From: Zygnema cylindricum
Lineage: Eukaryota > Streptophyta > Zygnematophyceae > Zygnematales > Zygnemataceae
Assembly (NCBI GenBank): GCA_037447655.1
Contig: JBBHKE010000769.1
Location: 97,729 to 161,728 of the forward strand
Length of the DNA stretch: 64,000 bases
Direction of reading: 5' to 3'
Positions 54,511 to 64,000 of the stretch are shown piece after piece (the stretch's first letter is position 1; every line of letters starts with the position of its first letter). The notes below the pieces were generated by a model that did not search any database, had not been told where the DNA came from, and was given only the letters and a program-made list of their open reading frames with translations. A program made the position numbers and the translations under genes.

Positions 54511-56240
54511 CTGATGAGAAAAATACCACAACTAGAGTATGAATACATTTCTATAGACTTAGTGGCAAGCGATGACCTTGACCAACAATTGTTGTAGCCA
54601 CAAGTATTCCTCAACTTTTTAACGAATAGTGGCATCCCACCGCACAACCTCAAACTAAAAACAGGTACATCAATTATTTTGCTTACTTCATTTATCACAC
54701 GGTTTTTTATGTCTCTAAATATCAATATGAAAATTTACATAGACAATATTCCACAATGGATAATGTTTATCGATTAAATTGAAATTAACATAAAAAACAT
54801 AAATACCTATTTAGTACATATTCATTAACATTTATCAAACTGAAAGCAAGTTCACATGACTATTTATATCTCTAAACATTTTAAATATATGCATTAAAAA
54901 AGACCACAATCTATAATTTCAATAAATTTTATCAAATTAACAAAATGCATATAATCATATATTGAATATATATTAATTACCATTTCTCAATTTGAAAGCA
55001 AGTAGACGAATCATTCTACTGCGCAATATCAACGGTGAAAAGGGACTCTGCAATGGAACTAAACTCCGAGTGGTGGGTCTTTCCAAGAATTGCATTTACG
55101 CAAAAATACTCACTGGTGTTGCTCGAAACACCGACATTTTCATTTTGCGTATACCAATGATCAACAACCATAAAACTTTGCATTCTAAATCAAACGGCGA
55201 CAATTTCCAGTACAATAAGGATTTGCTATGCAATCAACAAGGCAGAAGGACAATCAATGCACCACTTGGGTCTTTATTTGCCACAGTTAGTGTTTGCACA
55301 CGGACAACTCTATGTGGTATTGTCACGAGTGACTTCACGCGCCAATGTTAAAGTGTTGATTAAAGAACCGATGTTTGAGGATGAAAAATGAACGTATATC
55401 AAGAATGTTGTTTATAAAAGTGTTATTAATGCATAGTCTACATCAGTTAAATTATAAGTGAACTAAAGTTGAAAATTGATATGCTAAGGTTATGATTTCA
55501 AATGCATATCGTGGAACGAAACAAACCAATATAAAATGTAGTCTAAAAATTAAAAATACATTTATTGTAGTTACACATAGGCCTAGGCAAAGTGTGGTTA
55601 GTTAAGCATAATTAGTTAGCAGTTCATGTTTCTAAAGCAACAAACCAATAAACGTTATTATAGTGGTGATACATTCTCATCAACAAACCCATTTATTGAT
55701 AAGCTGGAAATTGATATTTTTTTTACAATAGTGAAATGAAAAGGTTTATAAACAAACTTATCTGTAAAAATGCTATAGCTATGAATTATTGACATTAAAA
55801 ACGCCCATCTAATCCCAATTAAGTGCTTAACGTTTTAAAGTAGACTACATAGGTATATAAATATATGCTTAACACACTTATGTTCCCAGACTACTATCTC
55901 TTCAATGGATATTTTTGCAATTGACAATAGTGTGCGTTTTCTTGCTCATACAACCACCATATGGTTGTTGTCCCAAATGGAATATTCTTGTTGTTTGGAA
56001 GTGTGTGCGATACTTTTGCTCATAAAACCACTCTATGGTTGTTGTTTCAATATAAGTTGTACACAAACTCTTTACATACAGTATACATCGTACAATTACT
56101 AATTGAACACAAAAACATAAGTTTGTATACTTTGTTTAGACCCTTAATGTATGATAAAATAACATACATTGCATGCTGTTTAACAAACATAATAACACAT
56201 GGCACGAACCATGTAGAAATTAATGGTTTTAAAGTATTTT
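54511..56240 (+). mobile_element. Helitron fragment: C-terminal PIF1-like helicase
   Basis: Beginning at 54523 the frame reads YISIDLVASDD and, after a stop, FLNFLTNSGIPPHNLKLKTG. At 54992 it resumes with RIILLRNINGEKGLCNGTKL, and near 55303 in the next frame GQLYVVLSRVTSRANVKVL. These are the last motifs of the Rep/Helicase of Helitrons (LLRN-x-N-x-x-x-GLCNGTR and the Q-x-Y-V-A-x-S-R motif). A duplicated AT-rich segment splits them. The rest, to 56240, is AT-rich without ORF and contains a tandem repeat with CAACCACCATATGGTTGTTG near 55950 and 56024. A CTAG at 56240-56243 could be the 3' end. Confidence 0.75.
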
Positions 56241-56400
56241 CTAGGTCTGAATAGAAATAAAGAAGCCGAGGCAGTCTACCTCTAACTTCTCTCTCCAAAC
56301 TCTCAAACTTGTCGCAGTCACTGAGAAATTGGAGAGGAAGCTAGAGCCATGGCTACCTAGGCTATCCTAAGGTTTACGGGAAATTTATACTAGTTAGGGG
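56241..56400 (+). mobile_element. Fragment of a copia LTR 5' end
   Basis: It matches the start of the LTR at 62650 (reverse) with GAGGCAGTCTACCTCTAACT, then GGAGAGGAAGCTAGAGCCAT and CTACCTAGGCTA. It lies between Helitron sequence and RNase H of element C. Confidence 0.65.
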
Positions 56401-56409
56401 ATTATTTAC

Positions 56410-57075
56410 TAAAAGTTATATGTACAGAGAGGCAATTGGTCGTTTAATGTACCTTAGTGTGGGAACTAGACCAGACATTTCAGCAGCGTTAGCATTGTGA
56501 GTCGATATTGTCAAGAACTAAAAAAAACACACTGGGAAAGCGTTAAAAGAATCTTGAGATATTTGGTGGGAACCATGAGTATAGGACTTGTGTACAAGTC
56601 TGACATGGACTTGGAGTGTTACGGATATTGTGACTTTGATTGAGGAAGAGACTTTGATTCGGGAAAATCAACATCCGGTTATGCATTTATTTTATCTGGA
56701 GCGACGATATCGTGGAGTTCGAGGATACAACCGACCGTGGCGTTGAGTTCTACTGAAGCTGAGTATATGGCCGCCTGCCATGCAGCAAAGGCATCAATTT
56801 GGATCAAGGAGATGATGAGTGAGCTAGGGTTTCGACATGATTGCATGACCATTTATTCAAATAGTATGTCTAGTATTGCTCTTGCTAAAAATCATGTATT
56901 TCATAAGAGAACAAAGCATATACGTATACAATGGCATTTTATTCGAGACTTAGTACAGGCTAAGGAGATTGAGTTTGTCTTTGTGCCTACGGGCGAAGAA
57001 GCAGCTGATATGTTAACAAAATCTGTAGTAAGTGATGTGTTTGTGAAAGGTAGACCTAGACTCGGTTTATTCTAG
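56410..57075 (+). pseudogene. Element C RNase H
   Basis: It starts with YREAIGRLMYLSVGTRPDIS, the usual post-RT block, broken by stops near 56497, 56521 and 56640. RNase H follows with SGYAFILSGATISWSS, ALSSTEAEYMAACHAAKASI (catalytic Glu) and SNSMSSIALAKN. The end is KHIRIQWHFIRDLV and the closing ADMLTK motif. The frame ends at 57075, 32 bases before the 3' LTR. Confidence 0.85.
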
Positions 57076-57399
57076 TGTGTACGGATTCTTCGATTGAGAG
57101 GGGGAATGTTAGTTTTCCGTACATTGGTACGAATCCGTACGCGCCTTTTGTTTCATGCACGGCAGACTTCGGTCCTGGTCCTATACGGACTTTCAAGTTC
57201 ATGTGACATGTTAGTTCGCGTCCGCGTGCGGTTTTCACGCGGCAGTACACTTAACTGTTGACGTCGTAGGAGGAATTATTAACTGAACATATGTATTTGG
57301 CAGTTTATATAATTGAGTAAAAAGAGGGTCTTTATTTTGGAGGAACGTTATTGTTATGTGCTGCAAGGGTTCAGAGCTTTTTTTTTTTTTTTCTTTCAC

Positions 57400-57450
57400 T
57401 AAACTCATAAGTATGCGGACTGAGGGAAATCTGACGACCAAGGCAAAGGT
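57400..57450 (-). pseudogene. Element F reverse transcriptase, displaced fragment
   Basis: On the minus strand it reads FALVVRFPSVRILMSL, which continues the RT that stops at 58697 (IDYEETF). The two parts are separated by a solo LTR. The fragment meets the end of element C at 57399. Confidence 0.75.
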
Positions 57451-58692
57451 TGAAACTCTGAGACCTCCATTGGCCCTCAGAGTATGGAGATCCAAAAGAA
57501 GCTAATCTAGATAGTGCCGACTCCAAGTTAATATAAACCCAAGTGACTGACCCCTTGACAGTCAGAACCCCAATATAGATTCACCCCTGTGAAATAACAC
57601 TTTCTGTGTGCTCAGTTCCACCACAGAATGCAAAGTTAGAATATGAGATTTGGACACATTCACCCACTTTGACTTTCCCTTAGAAATACAGCCACCCTGG
57701 CAGACAAAAACTCTGACCGACTACACCCTTGTGTAGCCTGGACTCCCCTGAGTCCGCAGCAAAAAGAATCACTGAAAATGGTCAAGTAAATTCATAGTTA
57801 TGGCTGGCCAAAGTTTGCCATTTATACAGGGTGCTCTCTGGGAGAGGCAGCTGCCTACCCAAAATTTTCTAAGTCCTATTCCCTCTCTAAAACTCTATCT
57901 ACTGAAGTACGGCACCAATCAAATTACTGTGTCGTACAGAAAAGTACAGGTGCCGGTGTACTTTCTGTACGGCCATTGTACGACATGGCCAAAATGTCGA
58001 CACGTGTCAAATCAGGATTAGTTCCTTTAATCTCCGGAATTCCCGTAGTCCAATGTTATCACGCCACGTGTCACATGACGTGACAAAGACCGTAAAACGC
58101 CAAAAATGCCTTTTCCGTGATCGCGGCGCCTATCGTGGCCGTCCGATCAAGACCGGCTATAATCGTAGCTGCTGAAATTCGACGCGCGGTATTTGTTTCG
58201 CTATCGAAACAAATGCGCGGTATTTGTTTCGCTGTCGAAACAAATGCGCGGTATTTGTTTCGCTATCGAAACAAATGCGTGGTATCCGTTCTGCCCCCAT
58301 TCCGTACTTCGTACTAAACTAAACTGTATCTATGTACTAAGTATCTATTAGCCGTTAAACGGATTAATCTACATATAATGATTTATATATTTGTCAAACC
58401 CTATATATCGTAAAATATGTTCTAGACATAACGGCTAGAGCTAACGGCTAACGCGGATTGATGGACGGTAGGTACCAGGATCAATTCCTGGGTCCGTCAA
58501 TCAACTTTTGGTAAGACTACATAATTTACCCCCTGTCTTCTCTAGAGAGCCTAGGCAGCCATGGCTCTAGCTCCCTATCCAGCCTTCAGTGACTACGACA
58601 AGTATGGGGGCTTGGAAAGGGGAGTTAGAGGCAGACCGCCTCAGCTCTTTTTCTATCCTAATACAGACCTATAAAATACTCAAATATCAACA
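57451..58692 (-). mobile_element. Solo copia LTR with 5-bp target duplication
   Basis: A 1,242-base LTR, TGTTGATATTTGAG to GAGTTTCA on the minus strand, is flanked on both sides by AAGGT on + (57446-57450 and 58693-58697). It interrupts the RT of element F exactly at that duplicated site. It is a close relative of the LTR at 7544-8788. Internal coding sequence is absent, as after LTR-LTR recombination. Confidence 0.92.
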
Positions 58693-59354
58693 AAGGTTTC
58701 CTCGTAGTCGATTCCTTCTTTCTGTGTAAATCCTTTTGCCACTAATCGGGCTTTGTAACGCTCAATGGTGTTATCCGGGTTCAATTTTAATTTGAAAACC
58801 CACTTACAACCGATTAGTTTTCGGTTAGGTGGACAGTTCACCAGCTCCCAAGTATCGGCTGCCATAATTGAGGCCATCTCCTCATTGATGGCTGTCTTCC
58901 ACCAGTTCCTTTCTAGACAAGTCATCGCCTCTCCATAAGTTTGAGGTACATCTTGATGAGATAGTTTTGTTACCTTGTTATTAACCTATTTTTCTTGCAA
59001 TCTTTTGTAACTTCTCCTTCCCCCCTCAAAATGTGTGGCCGCAATAGATGGTTCTCGTGAGTTCTTTTGAACAAACTCGGCTTCTCCCCTATCCCTTGAT
59101 TCCAAATCAATTTCCACCACGTCTTCCGCTTCGGGTAGAGTTGTCACTTGAGTTTCCACAGCCGAGTCCTTTTCAGTATGATTTGTACCTGCAAGAATGT
59201 CATCGTCTCTAAAACCTGAATAGTTAGGAAGCTCAAAGTCATCGGAATTTTCTGACTCAAATCTGATTTTTACTGACTTTGTATACTTGAAGGGATCCAC
59301 AGACTTTCCTTCATCTATAACTACAAGATGCTTTACTAAGATTATATCTTCCAT
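58693..59354 (-). pseudogene. Element F RT start and integrase-RT linker
   Basis: RT opens with NEEMASIMAADTWELVNCPP, GCKWVFKLKLNPDNTIERYK and KGFTQKEGIDYEETF, then the solo LTR intervenes. Upstream (59354 to 58986) is the acidic linker beginning EDIILVKHLVVIDEGKSVDP, typical of this copia lineage. A stop near 58986 divides the two. Confidence 0.8.
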
Positions 59355-60600
59355 TTTTAGATCATAAACTCTATATCCTTTAACATCCTCATCATATCGT
59401 TATAAGTATCCCGGTTTTCCTTTAGGATCTAGCTTCCAATTAAACCAATTTGTATCTAGACAGAATACTTGACTGCCGAAAACCTTTAAGTAAGATATGT
59501 CTGGTTTTCGGCATGTCCATCTCTCATAGGGTGTTTGGCCTTTTACTGCCAAAGTAAGAACTCTATTCTTGAGATAACTTGCACAGTTCATTGCTTCGGC
59601 CCAAAACTTCTTTCTTATCTTCATATCTGACAGCATACTCCTAACACTATCACTTAGTGTCCTATTTAATCGTTCAACTACCCCATTCTGTTCCGAGTTT
59701 TCTAGAACTGTCTTTTGGTGTTGAACTCCATCTTCCCTCAGAAAATCCTCAAACTGGTTCGAAGTATACTCTTCACCATTGTCACTCCTTACTCGCTTGA
59801 TTGGAGTTTCATGGAGTTTTTCGCTCCATGCTTTATATTGTCTAAAACAATCCCGAGCTTCTGATATTTTTTTCAAAAAATACACCGTGGAATACCGAGA
59901 CCAATCATCAGTGATAGTCATCATAAATCTCTTCCCCCCCGGTGAGGGCACTTTGGCCGGTCCCCAAATATCTGTGTGTACTAAATCTAGAATTTTTTCT
60001 CCCCTATAGGTGGTTGTTTTGGGAAAGGGTAATCTGTGTGCTTTGCCTTGAGCACATCCACTACAATCACTTAGATTCTCACTCTCACTGAACTTAATTC
60101 CTTTCACCACTCCCATCTTTTTCATCTCTCTAAGCTTATCTAGATTCACATGCCCAAGCCTCTTATGCCATATCATTATATCATGAACACCAGCATAATA
60201 AAGTTTTTTCTTTTTATTGCTTAAAACCAGCCTAATCATCCCTTGGTTACCTTTTTCATCAGTTAAATAAACTTCCTCCTCAAAACTAGCACTAAAGACT
60301 CCTTTCCTAGTGCTAGTATCAAAACCCTTATCATCTAATACAGACGTAGAGATAAGGTTTTTGTTCAGCTCCGAAATAAACAATACATCGGAGAATGTTA
60401 ATATGGATGTCTTTCCTTCTACTAACACTTTCAGATCTACCGATCCTACAAGAGTAGTGGTGACTATCCTCCCATCCCCATACTCTATCTCTACGGTGGG
60501 AATCTTCCTTATCTTAGTGAAAAGGTGTTTATCCTTACACATGTGCATGGAGGCACCTGAATCTACAATCCAGCCTGCTTCACCTTCTAATCCACCAAAA
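59355..60600 (-). pseudogene. Element F protease and integrase, largely open
   Basis: The protease site GWIVDSGASMHMCKDKH is at about 60535-60580 with D-S-G intact. A continuous 382-codon frame (60548 to 59400) holds the pre-integrase zinc motif (WHKRLGHVN, CSGCAQGKAHRLPF), then LVHTDIWGPA, VRSDNGEEY and NGVVERLNRTLSD. All three D,D,E residues are present. It is the best preserved integrase of its lineage here and could be recently active. Confidence 0.85.
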
Positions 60601-61580
60601 GCACATTTCTGCTTTCGTGGATTTTCTACCTCGTTTGTCGCTTCTTACTCCTCATCCAATAGGAGCTCATCGTCCTCGTCTTCGGATTCCACCTCATGTA
60701 CATGTGTCACAAGGGCCTTTTTCTTTCCTCTCGAATTCCACAGGTCTGTCCCTCCTTTGACCTAAGCTCGGTTAGCTTAGTTCACTCCGCCATATAGTGC
60801 CCCGGTTTCTTACACAAATGACATAAACCCTTGGGAGCCCATGGTCCGGACTCGTCGGTCTGATTTTTCTGCTCCCCCCTTCCGTAATTTTCGACCGGTC
60901 TCCGGGAATCCTTGTTCTTCACGTCGGTCCCAGCTGCCAAGGCTTGCCCACTCTTTCCTCCCCTTCGGATCTCAATTGTATTCTCCCGAACGAGAATCAT
61001 TCCTACCAATGAGTTCCATATCCACCTTGAGTCCAGCAAGTCCTACACACGGTTGACTATGTTCTCGAACTCATCGGGTAACTTCATCAATAGATAGTTA
61101 ACCTTTTCTTTTTCACTAAAATCTTTTCGAGCACTCTCTAGCTCCATGAAAAGTGTAGCAAGCTCATTGCAAAAATCCAACATCTTCCCCCCTTTGTATA
61201 CATACTCTTTAACTTTCTGATCAGCCAACTGTTGTTGCTGAAATGTACCACTTTGGTACATCTCTATTAGAGCCATCCAAAGATCGGATGCCCTTTCTAC
61301 CTACAAATGAGGACATGCAAGTCCTTAAGTAAGATGGCGGAGGATGAAGTGCTTTGCAGCCATATTTTTGAAGTCCTAGGTAGCAGTATCATTCTCCTCG
61401 TTCCTCGGAATATGTGACATGAATGCTGAAACAGTTGCTATTGGTGTGGTCGTTTCCTTCTCCACTCACTATTCCCCAAAACCGTTTCTCACATAGAGCT
61501 TCTCTCATCATACTTTCCCATTATATGAAGCCAACTCCATTAATTATCGACACCCAAGTTGGTGGGCCCATAACGTGCAG
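60601..61580 (-). pseudogene. Element F gag with zinc knuckle
   Basis: The minus strand gives ALIEMYQSGTFQQQQLADQK, VYKGGKMLDFCNELATLF and LLMKLPDEFENIVNRV (61043-61276), the UBN2-type gag core. A CCHC knuckle CHLCKKPGHYMAE follows at about 60782-60822, with its last Cys lying just past a stop. An acidic linker (DEDDELLLDE-like) is at 60650-60700. Stops near 60640, 60780 and 61040 break the frame. Confidence 0.8.
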
Positions 61581-62650
61581 CTCTGAGACCTCCATAGAAC
61601 TTGAGAGTAAGCAACTCACACAAAGCCACTAGGATAACCCTAACCCCTTTGTCTTTCAACACGAATAACATCCACCTTGGCAAACAAAAACTCTGACCAC
61701 TTTCACCCATGTGAAGGTAAAACTCCCGTGAGTCGATAGCAAAAAGAATCTCTGAATTTTCTCCCCTGAGCAGTAAGTTATGGAGGGTCAAAGTTGACCT
61801 TTTGTACAGAAGCTCTCTAGGAGAGAGGGTCCTATCTACCAATTTTTTCTAAGTCCTATCTCTCTAACAAACTCTATCTACTGGTGTACGGCACCAATCA
61901 TATTACACTGCCGTACACAAAAGTACATTTAACGTTGTACTTTATGAACGGATATTGTTCCACATGGCCTAAATGTCGACACATGTCATATCCGGGTTCG
62001 GTCCCGTAATCCGCGGAGATGCCGCGATCCAACGTAATCGTGCCACGTGTCATCCGATATGGCGATGACCACAAATTGCCGAGAATCTCTTCCGCGATCT
62101 CGGCTTTCTTTTCGGCCGTCCGATAGAATGAAGTTTTCAATCGCAACGTCATAAATGCTTGTGCGGTATTTATTTCGTAAAAGAAACAAAATGTGCGATA
62201 CTCGTTTCTTATCTAAACCGTAATCCGTACGTTTACATAACTGGATCTATGTATCCGTAAAAATCCGTCGTTAAATGAATTTTCCTACTTGGCAACATTT
62301 AAATAAATATCAAACCCTATAGTATCTATCTTAATGTCTAGACTTAACGGATAAATCTACCGGCTATTGGCGTTCTGACAGTCGGTAGGTACCAAGATCA
62401 AATCCTGGTTCTGACATACTCCTTTTAGCAAACAAACCTACCTATCTGTAAATCAACTAATCTATTTCCCGTAAACCTCTAGATAGCCTATGGCTCTACA
62501 TAGCCTAGGTAGCCATAGCTCTAGCTTCCTCTCCAACTTCTCAATGACTGCAATAAGTGTGTGAGTTGGAGAGAGAAGTTAGAGGCAGACTGCCTCAACT
62601 TCTTTCACTATTCCAATTTAGACTTAGAAAATAATAAAAGAACCATCGAT
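61581..62650 (-). mobile_element. 5' LTR of element F (diverged)
   Basis: On the minus strand it runs from about 62650 (near TTATTATTTTCTAAGTC) to the GAGGTCTCAGAGCTGCA-like end near 61580. There the conserved leader CGTTATGGGCCCACC follows. It shares blocks with the 7544 LTR (GAGGCAGTCTGCCTCTAACT, CCACGTGTCATCC) but only one degenerate copy of the 31-bp dyad near 62165-62190. The upper border is uncertain. Confidence 0.7.
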
Positions 62651-62696
62651 TTCTACAGCTTTGTGGTTGCCTATTTGTTGGAATCGCGAATTCATT

Positions 62697-62996
62697 CAAC
62701 CGCGTGACTTTTTAATTTAGTTTCGTTCTCACATTGTTCGATTATCCAAAAGCATTAGGGACGTGACAACTTTCTTGTGTCGAGGACCACTCAATCTGTA
62801 AGTATATTTTGAATGACGTTGCCTCTATTGGAATTTACTAAACAGACAACCGCGTGACATCCTGAATACGTTTTGTCTTCACCTTGTTGGAATGTTCATA
62901 ATGATTTGAGTAGCGAAGACTTGATGCCGTTGCGGACAACAAACTCTGTAAGTATATTTTGAACGCATGTATTACGTTAAAACCTCATATTCTATT
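62697..62996. repeat. Two tandem 150-bp repeats
   Basis: CAACCGCGTGAC recurs at 62697 and 62847, and CTGTAAGTATATTTTGAA at 62796 and 62946, both 150 bases apart. The interior is diverged. Each copy ends in a sequence like a strong 5' splice site (CTGTAAGT), which suggests a duplicated non-coding exon or an ancient element end. Confidence 0.75.
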
Positions 62997-62999
62997 TCT

Positions 63000-64000
63000 T
63001 CATACGACTTGTCATTTTTAGGGTTTCTTTTCGTATTGTCTCACGTTTTTGTGCAACAACCTCTTGTTTTTCATTTGTTTCATCAAGTTTGACTAATATC
63101 CATGGAGGGTAGCAGCCAAGTATATAGGCGACAGCGTAGTGTCTTGTCGTATCGTCGTCGCTACCCTCCACTACTTCGACGTAATCAACGACGTCGGCCA
63201 AGAATGGAAAGGGAAGAGGTACGAAAGGGGGAAGAGAGGGAAAGAGATACCACGGAAACCGTTACAGGAGTAAGGGATACCGCGGAGGAATTAGCAAGAG
63301 AAAGGGAGGCGGCCACCTTGCTACCCATCTGTTGGGTGCCGCAGGAGAGGAAGGGACATGAAAGGGAGGGGAGTGAAGCGGAGGAAAGGGGTGAATGGGT
63401 AGATGTGAGGAGGGAGGAGGCGGTAGAAGGTGAGGTGAGTAGGGAAGAAAAAATTTCAATAGAGGATGAGGGTGGAAAGGGGGTATTGGGTGAAGAAGAG
63501 GGGGGAAAGAGGCGACAGTAGAAGAGGCAGGGGGAAGCGAGGCACGGGAAAAGGTAGAGAAAAAATGTAGGAGAATAAAATGAAAATTAATAATTTCTGA
63601 TGAGGGCGATGAGGAGGAAAAAAACAAGGGTTTTAGGGAAAATAATTTTTTGAGTGAGGAGAGGGAGGGAAAGATGACATTGGGAGAGGAACGAAAGGGA
63701 AAGGAGGCGAAAATCGAGGAGGGTGGGAGTGAGGTTAGGGAGAGATATGGTAGAAAAACGAGGATAATAAAAAAAAAATCTTAGGGTTTTGTGAGACCGT
63801 GGAGGTGGAAGGAGTGCAGGGGGAGGTGACGATAGAGGCGGGTGGGGGAAGTGAGGCACGGAGAAAGATGGCTAGGAAGAGGGAGATAGTAAAGGGTAAG
63901 CGGAAGGTGAATGATGAGAAAGACGACCTATATGTCCCTTCAATTTCGGGTAGCGACGAGAGTATCGAGGATGGCGAAGAACCGGCGAAAGATAACCTCA
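63000..64000 (+). other. Purine-rich, highly charged coding-like sequence running off the window
   Basis: The + frame from 63102 reads a 139-codon Arg/Glu-rich stretch (YRRQRSVLSYRRRYPPLLRR, later EEAVEGEVSREEKISIEDE). A second segment from about 63845 to the end reads KMARKREIVKGKRKV and DLYVPSISGSDESIEDGEE. Segments around 63525 and 63840 share GGGGGAAGYGAGGCACGG-type sequence, so parts are duplicated. The bias may be purely compositional, or this may be the N-terminus of an acidic nuclear or gag-like protein continuing beyond 64000. No domain recognised. Confidence 0.35.

Larger units (their letters stand above)
49378..57399 (+). mobile_element. Copia element C with paired LTRs, interrupted by later insertions
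   Basis: LTRs at 49378-49660 (283 bases) and 57107-57399 (293 bases) start TGTTAGTTTTC and end TTCTTTCA. They differ at about 20 positions by eye. A PBS TGGTATCGGAGC, one base from the initiator-Met tRNA consensus, is at 49663-49674, and a purine tract GAGAGGGGGAA precedes the 3' LTR. Inside lie gag, protease, integrase, RT and RNase H in Ty1/copia order. RT and RNase H are separated by copia-X (53578-54510), Helitron sequence (54511-56240) and an LTR scrap (56241-56400). A matching 5-base target duplication was not found. Confidence 0.9.

Overview
The window is nuclear DNA of a eukaryote, most likely a green-lineage (streptophyte) genome with large introns and a heavy transposon load. The grounds are Ty1/copia elements with plant-style motifs, a plant-type LysM triplet followed by a membrane segment, L-type (legume) lectin exons, a papain-like protease and GT-AG introns of 0.1 to 2.5 kb. 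The mixture of plant modules with F5/8C (discoidin-like), PAN/apple and EGF modules would suit an early-diverging streptophyte such as a charophyte alga, but the species cannot be fixed from the sequence.

Layout. 1-9.1 kb: two degenerate copia elements back to back (A on -, B on +), then a full-length LTR followed by the start of its own gag. 9.1-12.9 kb: mostly non-coding, with one isolated kinase exon on + and simple repeats. 12.9-31.9 kb: the centre of interest, a minus-strand mosaic gene that I could follow through 22 candidate exons with compatible splice phases (about 5.3 kb of coding sequence, about 1,770 residues). 32-36.3 kb: no recognisable gene; the missing first exon and promoter may lie here. 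36.3-62.7 kb: nested transposons. Copia D (-) is pierced by a copia-X fragment; a LINE (-) is split by copia E (-); copia C (+, paired LTRs, PBS) is pierced by copia-X, a Helitron piece and an LTR scrap; copia F (-) carries a solo LTR with a 5-bp target duplication. Two related TA-flanked MITEs and a 153-bp palindrome also occur. 62.7-64 kb: a 150-bp tandem repeat and purine-rich, highly charged coding-like sequence running off the end.

The mosaic gene, read 5' to 3' on the minus strand, encodes F5/8C, PAN, F5/8C, PAN, L-type lectin, proline-rich hinge, L-type lectin, papain-like protease (catalytic Cys, His and Asn present, no I29 propeptide seen), a short Cys-containing exon, PAN, three EGF-like modules, three LysM domains, a transmembrane segment and a basic juxtamembrane exon. 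Almost every exon before the LysM region is bounded by phase-1 introns, while the LysM, membrane and juxtamembrane exons are joined by phase-0 introns. I infer that phase-1 modules were shuffled onto a LysM receptor-kinase scaffold, giving a surface protein that could combine glycan binding with proteolysis. The kinase is not found downstream on the same strand. A kinase activation-segment exon that has lost the Asp of DFG lies 2.6 kb away on the opposite strand, which suggests rearrangement or decay of the 3' end. The gene model is by eye: the exons are well supported, but their union into one transcript is an inference.
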